64,000 nucleotides of DNA from Alicyclobacillus sp. (GTDB lineage Bacteria > Bacillota > Bacilli > Alicyclobacillales > Alicyclobacillaceae). The stretch is from positions 1-64,000 of the forward strand of contig JAIMBT010000010.1 of assembly GCA_023511295.1 (NCBI GenBank), in the 5' to 3' direction. The notes below the pieces were generated by a model. The model was not told the origin of the DNA and did not search any database. It was given only the letters and a program-made list of their open reading frames with translations. The translations under genes were made by a program, and so were the position numbers. Position 1 is the stretch's first letter; each line of letters starts with the position of its first letter. Shown here piece after piece: positions 37,285 to 45,617 of this stretch.

Positions 37285-37314
37285 ATTATACCCCACGCGC
37301 AGGGCCGCACACAA
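37285..37314 (-). promoter_or_regulatory. Sigma-A promoter of the RNase J gene
   Basis: TTGTGT (complement of 37309-37314), 18 bases, perfect TATAAT (complement of 37285-37290). Start of transcription is predicted near 37278. Confidence 0.7.
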
Positions 37315-37403
37315 CCGAGGGTACAGAGGTGCGGCAGCCGGTCCTCGACCGCCCGCAACACAGCGGGCAGGGCCACGTGCCGGCAACAATGGGCGATTCG
37401 GAG

Positions 37404-37437
37404 AAAAAAAAAAAACGCACCGGGTGTTTCCGGTGCG
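37404..37437 (-). terminator. Intrinsic terminator of the dpa-asd-dap operon
   Basis: 8-bp stem CGCACCGG/CCGGTGCG (37416-37423 and 37430-37437), 6-base loop, then a run of twelve U on the minus strand. It follows dapA. Confidence 0.92.
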
Positions 37438-37458
37438 GTGCCGTGGTTGGCTTCGGAT

Positions 37459-38352
37459 TTAGCGTTCCTGCGCGGGCAGCTTGCCGAGCCGTTGCAGTTC
37501 CGACCGCAAGCGTTCGACGACCGCCGCTGGCGCATCCACCAGGGGGAGCCGCAGGCGCCCCGAACAAATGCCGAGCAACGAGAGCGCGGCTTTGAGTGGA
37601 GACGGACTGCTGACGGCGAACAACGTCTCGAACAGCGGCAAGAGACGACCGGCGAGAACGGCCGCAGCGTGCGTGTTGCCGACGGCGAACGCGTTCATCA
37701 TTTCCGTCATTTCGGTCCCCACCAGGTGCGACGCGACACTGACCACACCGTACGCCCCGACCGCCATCATCGGCAACGTCAACTTGTCGTCGCCGCTGTA
37801 GAGCAGGAGGTCATCGGGTTTGCGGGCCGCGAGGTCCAGAATTTGGTTCATGTTGCCACTCGCTTCCTTGACGGCTGTCACATTCGGCAGCTCGGCGAGC
37901 TTCAAAATGGTGTCGACATCGAGGTTGACCCCGGTCCGGCCTGGTACGTTGTAGAGCATGATGGGCAGGTCCACTGCCTCTGCAATCGTCCGGAAATGCG
38001 CCAACAGGCCCTCCTGGGAGGGCCGATTGTAATACGGCGCCACCAACAGCAACCCGTCGACGCCGAGTTCAGCCGCTTCCTGTGACAGCCGAACGGCCTC
38101 TGCCGTGTTGTTCCCGCCTGTTCCGGCAATCACTGGAATCCGGCCAGCGGCTGCCGCAACCGTCAGCCGGAATAACGTCCGTTTCTCGTCGTGCGACAAG
38201 GTCGGCGACTCGCCGGTCGTCCCCGCCACCACCAACGCTGTCGTCCCCGTCTCCACGAGGTGGTCGACCAAGCGACCGACCGCCTTGCCGTCCACGGCGC
38301 CCGTTTCGTCGAACGGCGTTGCCATGGCGGTTACCAACCGACCGTAATCCAT
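37459..38352 (-). CDS. dapA: 4-hydroxy-tetrahydrodipicolinate synthase
   Basis: Condenses pyruvate with aspartate semialdehyde, giving the shared precursor of lysine, peptidoglycan mDAP and spore dipicolinate. TIM-barrel aldolase of 297 residues with GTTGESPTL, YNVPGRTG (active tyrosine) and AVKEASGN (Schiff-base lysine). The ATG at 38352 is chosen; AAGGGTGG precedes it, and a GTG three codons upstream is possible. Last gene of the dpaA-dpaB-asd-dapG-dapA run. Confidence 0.96.
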   Translation of the reverse strand: MDYGRLVTAMATPFDETGAVDGKAVGRLVDHLVETGTTALVVAGTTGESPTLSHDEKRTLFRLTVAAAAGRIPVIAGTGGNNTAEAVRLSQEAAELGVDGLLLVAPYYNRPSQEGLLAHFRTIAEAVDLPIMLYNVPGRTGVNLDVDTILKLAELPNVTAVKEASGNMNQILDLAARKPDDLLLYSGDDKLTLPMMAVGAYGVVSVASHLVGTEMTEMMNAFAVGNTHAAAVLAGRLLPLFETLFAVSSPSPLKAALSLLGICSGRLRLPLVDAPAAVVERLRSELQRLGKLPAQER

Positions 38353-38451
38353 GTGATCCACCCTTTCCGAATACCTCGATTCACAAGCTGGTGCACCGAT
38401 TGACGCACACGCCGGTCCGGACGCAGCGCCTCCCCGTTCGTCTCGCCCCAT

Positions 38452-39657
38452 CTAGCTGGCCAATTCGAACGCGCGGTGAAGCGCCTGAACCGCCCTCGTC
38501 ATCTGCAGACCGGGGACCAAACACCAGATGGTGGTATGAGAATCTGCGGATTGGAGAATCGGGATTCCTTCCGTGGCGAGTGCCCCGGCAATTCGTGCCA
38601 TCACACCCGGTACCCCGGCAATCCCGGCACCGACCACGGCCACCTTGGCGCAATCCGCGGTGACCGCGACGGAGAATCCAGCGGCCTGCAGCACCGACAC
38701 CGCCTGCTCCGCGGCCTCGTGCGCCACGGTGTACGCAATCCGCTCGGGTGACACGGAGATGAAGTCCACACTAATCCGGTGCTGGGCCATCGCCCGAAAG
38801 ACCGCCGCCGCATCCAGATGCGCACCGGTGAGCACCAGTTGGTCCACGTGGGCTGTATGCGCAATCCCCGTGACCAGGCGCTCCGCTACCGCGGTGGCCT
38901 CAAGCGCCCCCACGTCGTTCGTGACGAGCGTCCCTTCGTCATCGGACAGCGTCCGCCGAACGCGGATGGGGACACCTCGCTGCATGGCAATCTCCACGGC
39001 CCGCGGGTGAATCACCTTCGCCCCCTGGTAGGCCATGTTGCAGATCTCCGTATACGTCACCTGCTTCAGGCGCTTGGCGTCTGAGACAATCCGCGGGTCG
39101 GCCGTCATAATGCCATCGACGTCGGTAAAGATGTCCACATACTCCGCACCGAGCGCCACGCCGAGCGCCGTCGCCGTGGTGTCGCTGCCGCCGCGGCCAA
39201 GGGTCGTCACGTCCCCTGCTGCGGTGGTTCCCTGGAACCCCATCACCACCACCACGCACCCCCGCTCCAACGCCTCGACAATGCGTTGCGGGCGAATCTC
39301 GAGAATCCGTGCGTCCCCGTGTTGCTCATTCGTCACGATGCCTGCCTGAGCACCGGAAAGCACGCAGACGTCGAGGCCTGCCGCCCGCAGAGCCCCGGCG
39401 AATACCACCGCCGAGATGGCTTCACCGCAGGAGAGCAGAATATCCAGCTCGCGAGGGCTACACGCAGCATCTTCACCCGGAACGGCCTGGAGTAACGTAT
39501 CCGTGGCGTAGGGGTCTCCCTTTCGCCCCATCGCCGATACAACCACCACCACGCTGTACCCGTCGGCGACCGCCTGCTGAACGTGCCGAGCCGCAGCGGT
39601 GCGCAAATTCGGAGATGCCACCGATGTCCCGCCGAACTTCTGTACGAGAACCTTCAT
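38452..39657 (-). CDS. dapG: Aspartate kinase (DapG type)
   Basis: Phosphorylates aspartate, first step to lysine, DAP and dipicolinate. The kinase domain begins VQKFGGTSVASP and has GFQGTTAAGDVTTLGRGGSD. Two ACT domains follow for feedback control (AHVDQLVLTGAHLDAAAVF; VAVVGAGIAGVPGVMARI). The 401 residues and position between asd and dapA match B. subtilis DapG, the mDAP-inhibited isozyme; that specificity is inferred. The ATG at 39657 has AAGGGGGG nine bases upstream, while the in-frame ATG three codons earlier abuts that box. Confidence 0.94.
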   Translation of the reverse strand: MKVLVQKFGGTSVASPNLRTAAARHVQQAVADGYSVVVVVSAMGRKGDPYATDTLLQAVPGEDAACSPRELDILLSCGEAISAVVFAGALRAAGLDVCVLSGAQAGIVTNEQHGDARILEIRPQRIVEALERGCVVVVMGFQGTTAAGDVTTLGRGGSDTTATALGVALGAEYVDIFTDVDGIMTADPRIVSDAKRLKQVTYTEICNMAYQGAKVIHPRAVEIAMQRGVPIRVRRTLSDDEGTLVTNDVGALEATAVAERLVTGIAHTAHVDQLVLTGAHLDAAAVFRAMAQHRISVDFISVSPERIAYTVAHEAAEQAVSVLQAAGFSVAVTADCAKVAVVGAGIAGVPGVMARIAGALATEGIPILQSADSHTTIWCLVPGLQMTRAVQALHRAFELAS

Positions 39658-39672
39658 CCGCCGCATCCCCCC

Positions 39673-40701
39673 TTAGGCCTGTGCGGGGTTCACCAAGACC
39701 TCCGCAATTTGTACGGCGTTGTACGCCGCTCCCTTGAGCAGGTTATCGGCCACAATGAACATCAACACGGTGTGGTCGTCCCACAGGTCCTGGCGGATGC
39801 GGCCGACGAATGTCTCGCCCGTCCCCTCCGCCATCCGCGGGTATGGGTACTGCGCACGACTCGGGTCATCCATCACGACGACGCCAGGTGCGCTCTGGAG
39901 TATCTCCCGCACTTGCCCCGGCGTTACGGGCCGCTGAAACCGGACGGCAACCGACTCCGCATGGCCGTACAGGACAGGTACGCGCACCGCCGTCGGACTC
40001 ACCTTGAGGCCTGGGAGGTCCAAGATCTTCTTCGACTCCCACACGAGCTTCATCTCTTCCTTTGTATAACCCGCATCCACGAACACGTCGCACTGCGGGA
40101 TGACGTTCCACGCCATCGGCACGTGCCGGTCCTGGTGGACCACTGGGAAGACCGTCGGTTCCCCGTCGCCGCGCTCGATTTCCTGTCGCAACGCATCCAC
40201 CGCGGTCTGCCCCATGCCGCTCACAGCTTGGTACGTCGAGATGCTCACGTGCTCCAAGCCGAACCGGCGCAAAGGATGGAGGGCCACCATCAGCTGGATG
40301 GTCGAGCAATTCGGGTTCGCAATCACACCCGAATGGCCGAGCGCAGCTTGCGCGTTCACTTCCGGAACGACCAGCGGAACATCGGGATCCATTCGGTATG
40401 CGCTGCTGTTGTCAATCACGACGGCCCCTTGCCGGACCGCTCTCGGCGCCCATTCCAAACTGGTCGAAGCGCCGGCACTGAACAACGCGATGTCGACCCC
40501 GGCAAAGGCAGCTTCGGATACCGCTTGAACCTCTACCTCCGCACCCCGAAACGCCAAACGGGTCCCCGCCGAACGGGGGGACGCGAGGGCCCTCAGCTCA
40601 CCGACGGGAAAGTTGCGGCGTTCCAGCGTCTCGACCATCCTGCGCCCGACGGCTCCGGTCGCGCCGAGCACGGCGACGGTGTATGCGTCTTTGTGCTTCA
40701 T
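39673..40701 (-). CDS. asd: Aspartate-semialdehyde dehydrogenase
   Basis: Reduces aspartyl phosphate to the semialdehyde. NADP-binding VAVLGATGAVGRRM at the N-terminus, FSAGASTS, and the catalytic cysteine in ANPNCSTIQL; a conserved SGMGQTAVDALRQE follows. 342 residues. The ATG at 40701 is preceded by AGAGAGGAACG. It lies 15 bases upstream of dapG and downstream of dpaB. Confidence 0.96.
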   Translation of the reverse strand: MKHKDAYTVAVLGATGAVGRRMVETLERRNFPVGELRALASPRSAGTRLAFRGAEVEVQAVSEAAFAGVDIALFSAGASTSLEWAPRAVRQGAVVIDNSSAYRMDPDVPLVVPEVNAQAALGHSGVIANPNCSTIQLMVALHPLRRFGLEHVSISTYQAVSGMGQTAVDALRQEIERGDGEPTVFPVVHQDRHVPMAWNVIPQCDVFVDAGYTKEEMKLVWESKKILDLPGLKVSPTAVRVPVLYGHAESVAVRFQRPVTPGQVREILQSAPGVVVMDDPSRAQYPYPRMAEGTGETFVGRIRQDLWDDHTVLMFIVADNLLKGAAYNAVQIAEVLVNPAQA

Positions 40702-40753
40702 GTTGTCTCGTTCCTCTCTTCTATCCGCAGCGGACCGACTCTTGCCGCGGTTG

Positions 40754-41356
40754 TCACGGACGCGCCTCTCGCCACCGCTCAATCAGCACCGGTTGCAGTT
40801 GGCGCTTCTCGAGCGCCGCAGCCAGCGCGTCCGGAATCAGGTTCATCAATGAAACCAGCGAGTTCATTTTAACATGGGGCGCATCCTGGCCGAACGGAAC
40901 GAAGAAAAAATTCTTGGTGTTCATCAGCGTCGCGAGATTGTGCATGCTGAGGCCGAGACCGTCATTGGTCGAGATGGCGAGCACGACCGGACGGTCGTTG
41001 CGCAGCGTCGCCTTCGCCGCCATCAGGACCGGTGAGTCCGTCGCCGCGTTCGCGAGGCGGCTCAGCGTGTTCCCGGTGCAAGGCGCCACCACGAGCGCGT
41101 CCAACCGCTTGGAGGGGCCGAGCGGCTCCGCCTCCGGGATGGACGTAATCGCCGTCTCCCCCGTCAACGCCTCAATCTTGCGCGCCCACTCCCCCGCTTC
41201 ACCGAAGCGCGTACTGACACTCATCACGGTGTTCGAAAAGATGGGAACGACGTGTACACCGAGCTCCACCAGCCGCTTGACCTCCGGATACACCTCCTCA
41301 TACGTACAGTGCGATCCGGTCACAGCAAATCCAATCGTCTTGCCCTGCAACTCCAT
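40754..41356 (-). CDS. dpaB: Dipicolinate synthase subunit B
   Basis: Flavoprotein-like subunit of the enzyme making dipicolinic acid in the mother cell, 200 residues as in B. subtilis SpoVFB. Features are GKTIGFAVTGSHCTYEEV, a central VVAPCTGNTLSRLANAATD and the C-terminal NFFFVPFGQDAP. The ATG at 41356 follows a GGAGGAGGG tract. Directly downstream of dpaA. Confidence 0.95.
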   Translation of the reverse strand: MELQGKTIGFAVTGSHCTYEEVYPEVKRLVELGVHVVPIFSNTVMSVSTRFGEAGEWARKIEALTGETAITSIPEAEPLGPSKRLDALVVAPCTGNTLSRLANAATDSPVLMAAKATLRNDRPVVLAISTNDGLGLSMHNLATLMNTKNFFFVPFGQDAPHVKMNSLVSLMNLIPDALAAALEKRQLQPVLIERWREARP

Positions 41357-41401
41357 CCGTGTCACCCTCCTCCACGTTTGAGACACGAACCGCCCTGCGG
41401 G

Positions 41402-42283
41402 TCACGCTTCCGCCGTCGCAAGAATGCGGGAGATTGTGGTGGCAATGATGCGGCCGGCGGTCTTCGGCGCGACCAATCCCGGCAAGCTGGGTGCCAGAAT
41501 CGCGCGGATACCGCGGCGTTCCGCGTACCGAAAGTCCGTCCCACCGGGTTTTGACGCGATGTCAATCACCACACACTGCCTCGGAATGTTCGCGAGCACC
41601 CCCGCGGTCAGGACGGGAGCCGGCACGGTGTTGAAGATGATGTCCACATCCGCGAGGCCGGACTCGATGTTCGAGATGGGGATGTAGCGAAGGCCCCACT
41701 CAAAGATGCGTGCCGCGTCTGCCGGATCTCGCGCGGCCACGCGAACATGGGCGCCCATCCCGGCCAGCGTCCGAGCCAACGTCTTCCCGCACCGACCGAA
41801 TCCCAGCACGGCAATCTCCGCACTGTGGATGGTGATGTCCGTGTTGTCCATCGCCAGCGCGATCGCGCCCTCCGCCGTCGGAACCGAGTTGAGAATCGCC
41901 ACCTCGTCCAGCTCCATCAGCCGTACCAATTCCAAGCCGCCTTCCACGCAGTATCCTTGCAGCGTCCGGCTGGCAATCCCCGAGAACACGTACGCACCCG
42001 GCCGCGCGGACGCGAAATGCTCCTTCTTGAGGTAGACCGGCGCATCTGCAAACTGCGTGTCCACCCGCCCATCGTCGTCCATACCGGCCACCGGGAGCAC
42101 AATCGCGTCTGCTTCCGCAAAGACATCCTCCGTCAATTGCACTTTGTACGTATCGAGGAACTGGCGATTCACGTTGTCGTAGCCGATCAAGGCCGCACTC
42201 GCGTCGAGCTCGGTCACCTGCTGAATCACCTCCAGCTGCCGAGCGTCCCCCCCGATGAACACGAATTTCCGGCCGGTCAGCAT
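41402..42283 (-). CDS. dpaA: Dipicolinate synthase subunit A
   Basis: Rossmann-fold dehydrogenase subunit of dipicolinate synthase, 293 residues. Opening FVFIGGDARQLEVI, nucleotide-binding IAVLGFGRCGKTLARTLAG, and later DIIFNTVPAPVL and VIDIASKPGGTDF are typical of SpoVFA. The ATG at 42283 has GGAGG nine bases upstream. It heads the operon that diverts the aspartate pathway to spore dipicolinate. Confidence 0.95.
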   Translation of the reverse strand: MLTGRKFVFIGGDARQLEVIQQVTELDASAALIGYDNVNRQFLDTYKVQLTEDVFAEADAIVLPVAGMDDDGRVDTQFADAPVYLKKEHFASARPGAYVFSGIASRTLQGYCVEGGLELVRLMELDEVAILNSVPTAEGAIALAMDNTDITIHSAEIAVLGFGRCGKTLARTLAGMGAHVRVAARDPADAARIFEWGLRYIPISNIESGLADVDIIFNTVPAPVLTAGVLANIPRQCVVIDIASKPGGTDFRYAERRGIRAILAPSLPGLVAPKTAGRIIATTISRILATAEA

Positions 42284-42359
42284 GGCTGTCCGCCTCCTTC
42301 CAGAATGCGGGTGATTGACAGGCGGCGACGGTGAAAACCGACTGGGCGCCTCTCCCCAG

Positions 42360-42388
42360 CAAGGTATTCTGTTTGACGGCAGCTGGTG
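42360..42388 (-). promoter_or_regulatory. Candidate sigma-K promoter of dpaA
   Basis: CACC (complement of 42385-42388), 16 bases, then AATACCTTG (complement of 42360-42368), a partial match to the sigma-K -10 CATANNNTA. B. subtilis spoVF is sigma-K dependent, which makes the position sensible, but the match is imperfect. Confidence 0.3.
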
Positions 42389-42398
42389 AACGCGGCGG

Positions 42399-42429
42399 GA
42401 AAGAAAATCAGCCGCACGGTGCGGCTGAT
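42399..42429 (-). terminator. Intrinsic terminator after dut
   Basis: Near-perfect palindrome: 11-bp stem ATCAGCCGCAC/GTGCGGCTGAT (42407-42417 and 42419-42429), followed on the minus strand by TTTTCTTTCC. It insulates the dpaA operon from the mlpA-dut transcript. About 95 unassigned bases lie between it and the dut stop. Confidence 0.9.
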
Positions 42430-42523
42430 GTGCGAGGATGGACCTCCGTTGCCGGAGGCGCAAACGACGGGGAGGACCAGCGCAGGATGCAGCCTGGGCC
42501 GGCCGGTAAGGGCCCCGCGGCGG

Positions 42524-42997
42524 TCACGAGCGGCCGCGCGTCCCCGTGGACCCGAAGCCGGCCGTCCCGCGCGCGGTCTCGCGCAGGGTTTCCGCTTCCA
42601 CCCAGACGACGTGGTGCACCGGGGCGAAGACCAACTGCGCAATCCGGTCTCCCGGTTGAATCACGTACGGCTGGTTGCCGAAATTCGTCAGGAGAACCTG
42701 AATCTCTCCGGTGTAGTCGCTGTCAATCACACCCACACCGTTGGGGAGGCCAATACCGTGTCGCCAGGCGAGCCCGCTGCGCGCATACACCAGAGCGACG
42801 ACCTGTGGGCTCGGGATTTCAATAGCGATTCCGGTTGGCACCCGCTCCCGCTGCAACGGCGCGAGTTCCACGGGTGACGGGATGCAGGCGTGTAAATCCA
42901 GTCCGGCCGAACCCTCCGTCTGGTACTGTGGCAAGTAGGTTGGCTGGAAACAGTCAGAGACGACGCGGTACTTCACCGCGAGCCGCAACGCATCCAT
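42524..42997 (-). CDS. dut: Deoxyuridine 5'-triphosphate nucleotidohydrolase
   Basis: Trimeric dUTPase that removes dUTP and yields dUMP. All five motifs are present: SAGLDLHA, RSGLAWRHGI, GVIDSDYTGEIQV, PGDRIAQLVF and RGTAGFGSTG. 157 residues. The ATG at 42997 has AGGGG eight bases upstream; a GTG three codons earlier abuts that box. It lies 11 bases after the M16 peptidase stop, so the two are co-transcribed. Confidence 0.96.
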   Translation of the reverse strand: MDALRLAVKYRVVSDCFQPTYLPQYQTEGSAGLDLHACIPSPVELAPLQRERVPTGIAIEIPSPQVVALVYARSGLAWRHGIGLPNGVGVIDSDYTGEIQVLLTNFGNQPYVIQPGDRIAQLVFAPVHHVVWVEAETLRETARGTAGFGSTGTRGRS

Positions 42998-43008
42998 TTC
43001 GTGCACCC

Positions 43009-44256
43009 CTAATGCGGCTGGAGGTCGCGCTCGCCGACCGTGCCCACGGCCGCAACGGCAAACGGACCTGTCAGCAGTTGTTGGGCCACCCGCCGGACAT
43101 CGTCCTCCGTCACGGCCTGAATGCCAGCCAACGTCTCGTCGAGTGGCACTTCACGGCCCAGCATCAACTCGTTCTTGCCGAGTCGACTCATGCGGCTGCT
43201 CGTGCTCTCGAGGCTGAGCATCATCGACCCTTTGACCTGTTCCTTGCCTTTGCGCAGTTCCTCTGCCGTCAACCCGTGAGCAGCCACGTCTGCGCAGATA
43301 GAATAGACGAGCCGGACCACCTCTCCCACCTGCTCTGGAGAGGTGCCGACGTAGATGCCGAACATCCCGCTGTCGCGATACGACGTGTGAAACGAAAACA
43401 CGGAGTAGGCCAGACCGCGGGCCTCCCGAATCTCTTGGAAGAGCCGGGAACTCGACGAACTGCCGAGGGCGTTGTTCAACAGGACGAGCGCATACAGGTC
43501 CGGGTCACCCGCCGCGAGCCCGTTGCTCGCCAGGCAGACGTGAACCTGCTCGATGTCCTTTTCCCGAATCCGAATGCCTGGCTGAAACCCAGGTCGAACC
43601 AGCGCCGGTGTCATGGCCCCGGAGGGCGCTCGATAGACGCCGAACAGCCGCTCGACCGCCTCCACAGCGCGCGCCTGCGGAATGTTTCCGGCGACGGAAA
43701 CCACCACGCTATCCGGAAGGTAGTGTTCGCGAACATGTTGCTGCAACTGCTCGCGCGAGAACCTCCGCAGGTTGTCCTCGAGGCCGAGGATGGTGTACCC
43801 GAGCGGATGGTTGCCGTAGACATGTTCCGCCAGGACGTCCATGACCAGTTCGTCCGGCGTGTCTTCGTACATGTGAATCTCCTCAATCACGACGCGCTTC
43901 TCTTTGTCCATCTCGTCACTCGCGAACGTGGAGTGAAGGAACATGTCGGCGAGCGTGCCGAGGGCCAGGTCAAAGTGTTCATCGAGCACCTTTGCGTAGA
44001 AGCAGGTGTACTCCTTCGACGTGAACGCGTTCACCTGACCGCCAATCCCGTCGAACACTTCCGCCAGTTCCCGAGCGGAGTACCGCTCCGTGCCTTTGAA
44101 GAGCATGTGTTCCAGAAAGTGGCTGATTCCGTTGTTCTGCGGCGTCTCATAGCGAGATCCGGTGGCAATCCAGATGCCGATGCTGACTGACCGGAGGTTG
44201 GGGATCTCCTCACCCACCACCCGGATGCCGTTGCTCAAGCGAACCTTGTAGCTCAT
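43009..44256 (-). CDS. mlpA: M16-family zinc peptidase (MlpA/YmxG-like)
   Basis: 415-residue mitochondrial-processing-peptidase-like protease. The inverted zinc motif HFLEH near residue 51 is in GISHFLEHMLFKGT, with the downstream glutamate in EEIHMYED. The C-terminal half is the inactive M16 domain with ARGLAYSVFSFH. No signal peptide. The ATG at 44256 follows AAGGGG at eight bases. Position between the ylxY-like gene and the dpa genes matches B. subtilis ymxG. Confidence 0.94.
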   Translation of the reverse strand: MSYKVRLSNGIRVVGEEIPNLRSVSIGIWIATGSRYETPQNNGISHFLEHMLFKGTERYSARELAEVFDGIGGQVNAFTSKEYTCFYAKVLDEHFDLALGTLADMFLHSTFASDEMDKEKRVVIEEIHMYEDTPDELVMDVLAEHVYGNHPLGYTILGLEDNLRRFSREQLQQHVREHYLPDSVVVSVAGNIPQARAVEAVERLFGVYRAPSGAMTPALVRPGFQPGIRIREKDIEQVHVCLASNGLAAGDPDLYALVLLNNALGSSSSSRLFQEIREARGLAYSVFSFHTSYRDSGMFGIYVGTSPEQVGEVVRLVYSICADVAAHGLTAEELRKGKEQVKGSMMLSLESTSSRMSRLGKNELMLGREVPLDETLAGIQAVTEDDVRRVAQQLLTGPFAVAAVGTVGERDLQPH

Positions 44257-44326
44257 CGACACAACCCCTTCCGCCGCGCACTGGCCATCGGCCCAAGCCA
44301 AACTCCGCCCAAGCTGAGCGTCCCCT

Positions 44327-44355
44327 ACTATACCAAACCTTGCCTAGCGTCTCAA
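44327..44355 (-). promoter_or_regulatory. Sigma-A promoter of mlpA-dut
   Basis: TTGAGA (complement of 44350-44355), 17 bases, TATAGT (complement of 44327-44332). The -35 box lies in the last codons of the ylxY-like gene. Confidence 0.75.
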
Positions 44356-45432
44356 GACAGCCGGCGGTGCCACTGCGCGCCGTTCATGGACCACGTCGTC
44401 GACCGTTTTCAGGTCATACCCATCCTTGTGCAGGCGCGCCAGCAACTGCGGAAGGGCCGCTGCCGTCGATTCCGTCGGGTGCATCAGCACCAGAGCGCCT
44501 GGGGTTTCCCCTGACACCACGCGCTGGACAATCACTTCCGGCCGCGGCCGCTTCCAATCCAGCGTGTCGACCGTCCAGAGGACGGTGTACATGCCGTGTG
44601 CACGGGCTAACCGCACGGTGCGTGCGTCATAAGATCCCGCCGGAGGCGCCAGCAGATCGACCGACAGAGCTGCCCCTCCCAGCGTATGCGAGATTCGTTC
44701 GTTCGTCGCAACCATCTGTTGCTCCAAGCGAGCGTCCGACAGCCGCCGGAAGTCCGGATGTCCGCTCCCGTGTGACCCAATCGCGTGCCCCGCTGCCGCA
44801 ATCTGCCGAGCCAAGTCCGGGTGTTTCTCGACCCAGGCGCCGTCAAGGAAGAAGGTGGCGCGCACGTGGTTCGCCGCCAATGTCCGCAGGATGTCCGGGA
44901 TGTACGCCTCCCCCCATGAGACGTTGAACATCAGTGCCATCGCCTTCTCCTGCCTCGGTCCGCGATAGATGGGCTCCGGTCCGAGTTCGGCCAAGCGTCG
45001 CTTGGGCGGTACCGGTTTCCAGACCAAGTGCAGCGCCCCGTCGTGTTTCGCACGGGTCGCCTCTTCGCTGGCGGTCAGGTCCAACCGCCAACCGTAAAGA
45101 CCAGGTACCGCATGCCAAACGCGATCGACAAACGCGTCCACCGGTTCAGAACCCAGCGACCCATCCAGCGCGATGAGGCGTTCTGCCAAACCCGCCCCGC
45201 TGTCCGTCGGCAGGCGGCTACCGGCTTGCGCCGTCCGCACGGCCAGGCCACGGCCGTCCACCCCGGTGGTCATCGCGGCGATGGCACCCTGTGCCTGCGA
45301 CGGTAACCGGCCTTCCCCGACCATCATCCCGCACCACCCCGACAGCACGGCGGCACAGGTACTGCCCCACACCATCCAACGCCGCCCCGCCCGACTGGCG
45401 AACCATCGGGTGGGTCGTTTCTGTCGCGTCAT
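44344..45432 (-). CDS. ylxY: YlxY-like polysaccharide deacetylase homologue, degenerate active site
   Basis: 362 residues with an N-terminal signal-anchor (about 17-40: WMVWGSTCAAVLSGWCGMMV) and a NodB-type domain from about residue 165. Of the NodB motifs, H-x3-H (SHGSGH), DTLDW and LMHP are kept. The first motif TFDDG is replaced by MFNVSWGE, and RxPxG by APPAG, so the catalytic Asp and the Arg are missing. It is likely extracytoplasmic, and either inactive or of altered chemistry. Position after pnp matches B. subtilis ylxY. Start ATG at 45432. Confidence 0.85.
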   Translation of the reverse strand: MTRQKRPTRWFASRAGRRWMVWGSTCAAVLSGWCGMMVGEGRLPSQAQGAIAAMTTGVDGRGLAVRTAQAGSRLPTDSGAGLAERLIALDGSLGSEPVDAFVDRVWHAVPGLYGWRLDLTASEEATRAKHDGALHLVWKPVPPKRRLAELGPEPIYRGPRQEKAMALMFNVSWGEAYIPDILRTLAANHVRATFFLDGAWVEKHPDLARQIAAAGHAIGSHGSGHPDFRRLSDARLEQQMVATNERISHTLGGAALSVDLLAPPAGSYDARTVRLARAHGMYTVLWTVDTLDWKRPRPEVIVQRVVSGETPGALVLMHPTESTAAALPQLLARLHKDGYDLKTVDDVVHERRAVAPPAVLRR

Positions 45433-45511
45433 CCCTGCTCACGCTCCCGGTGTGCCGATGGCCCTGCCAACGAGCCATCCGACTGAACTTCCGACCGCGT
45501 GTAGGATGCCC

Positions 45512-45589
45512 AAAAACCGCGCATGGCCGACGGGACGTTCGAGACCGGGCATGCTTCCTGGTCTGTCCTCCCCAGCGTTGCGCGGTTTT
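45512..45589 (-). terminator. Probable terminator after pnp
   Basis: 10-bp stem AAAACCGCGC/GCGCGGTTTT (45513-45522 and 45580-45589) around a 57-base loop that contains an inner AGACC/GGTCT hairpin, ending in a run of five U on the minus strand. Confidence 0.6.
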
Positions 45590-45617
45590 CCGACGGGATG
45601 CCGTGGTCATGTCGAGA

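Larger units (their letters stand above)
37023..37458. other. RNase J leader and dapA terminator region
   Basis: No gene seen. It contains the dapA terminator, a sigma-A promoter and a leader of about 255 bases before the RNase J start. The leader has small hairpins, such as ACACA/TGTGT at about 37123-37139 followed by five U on the minus strand, but no recognised riboswitch or T-box. Confidence 0.55.
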
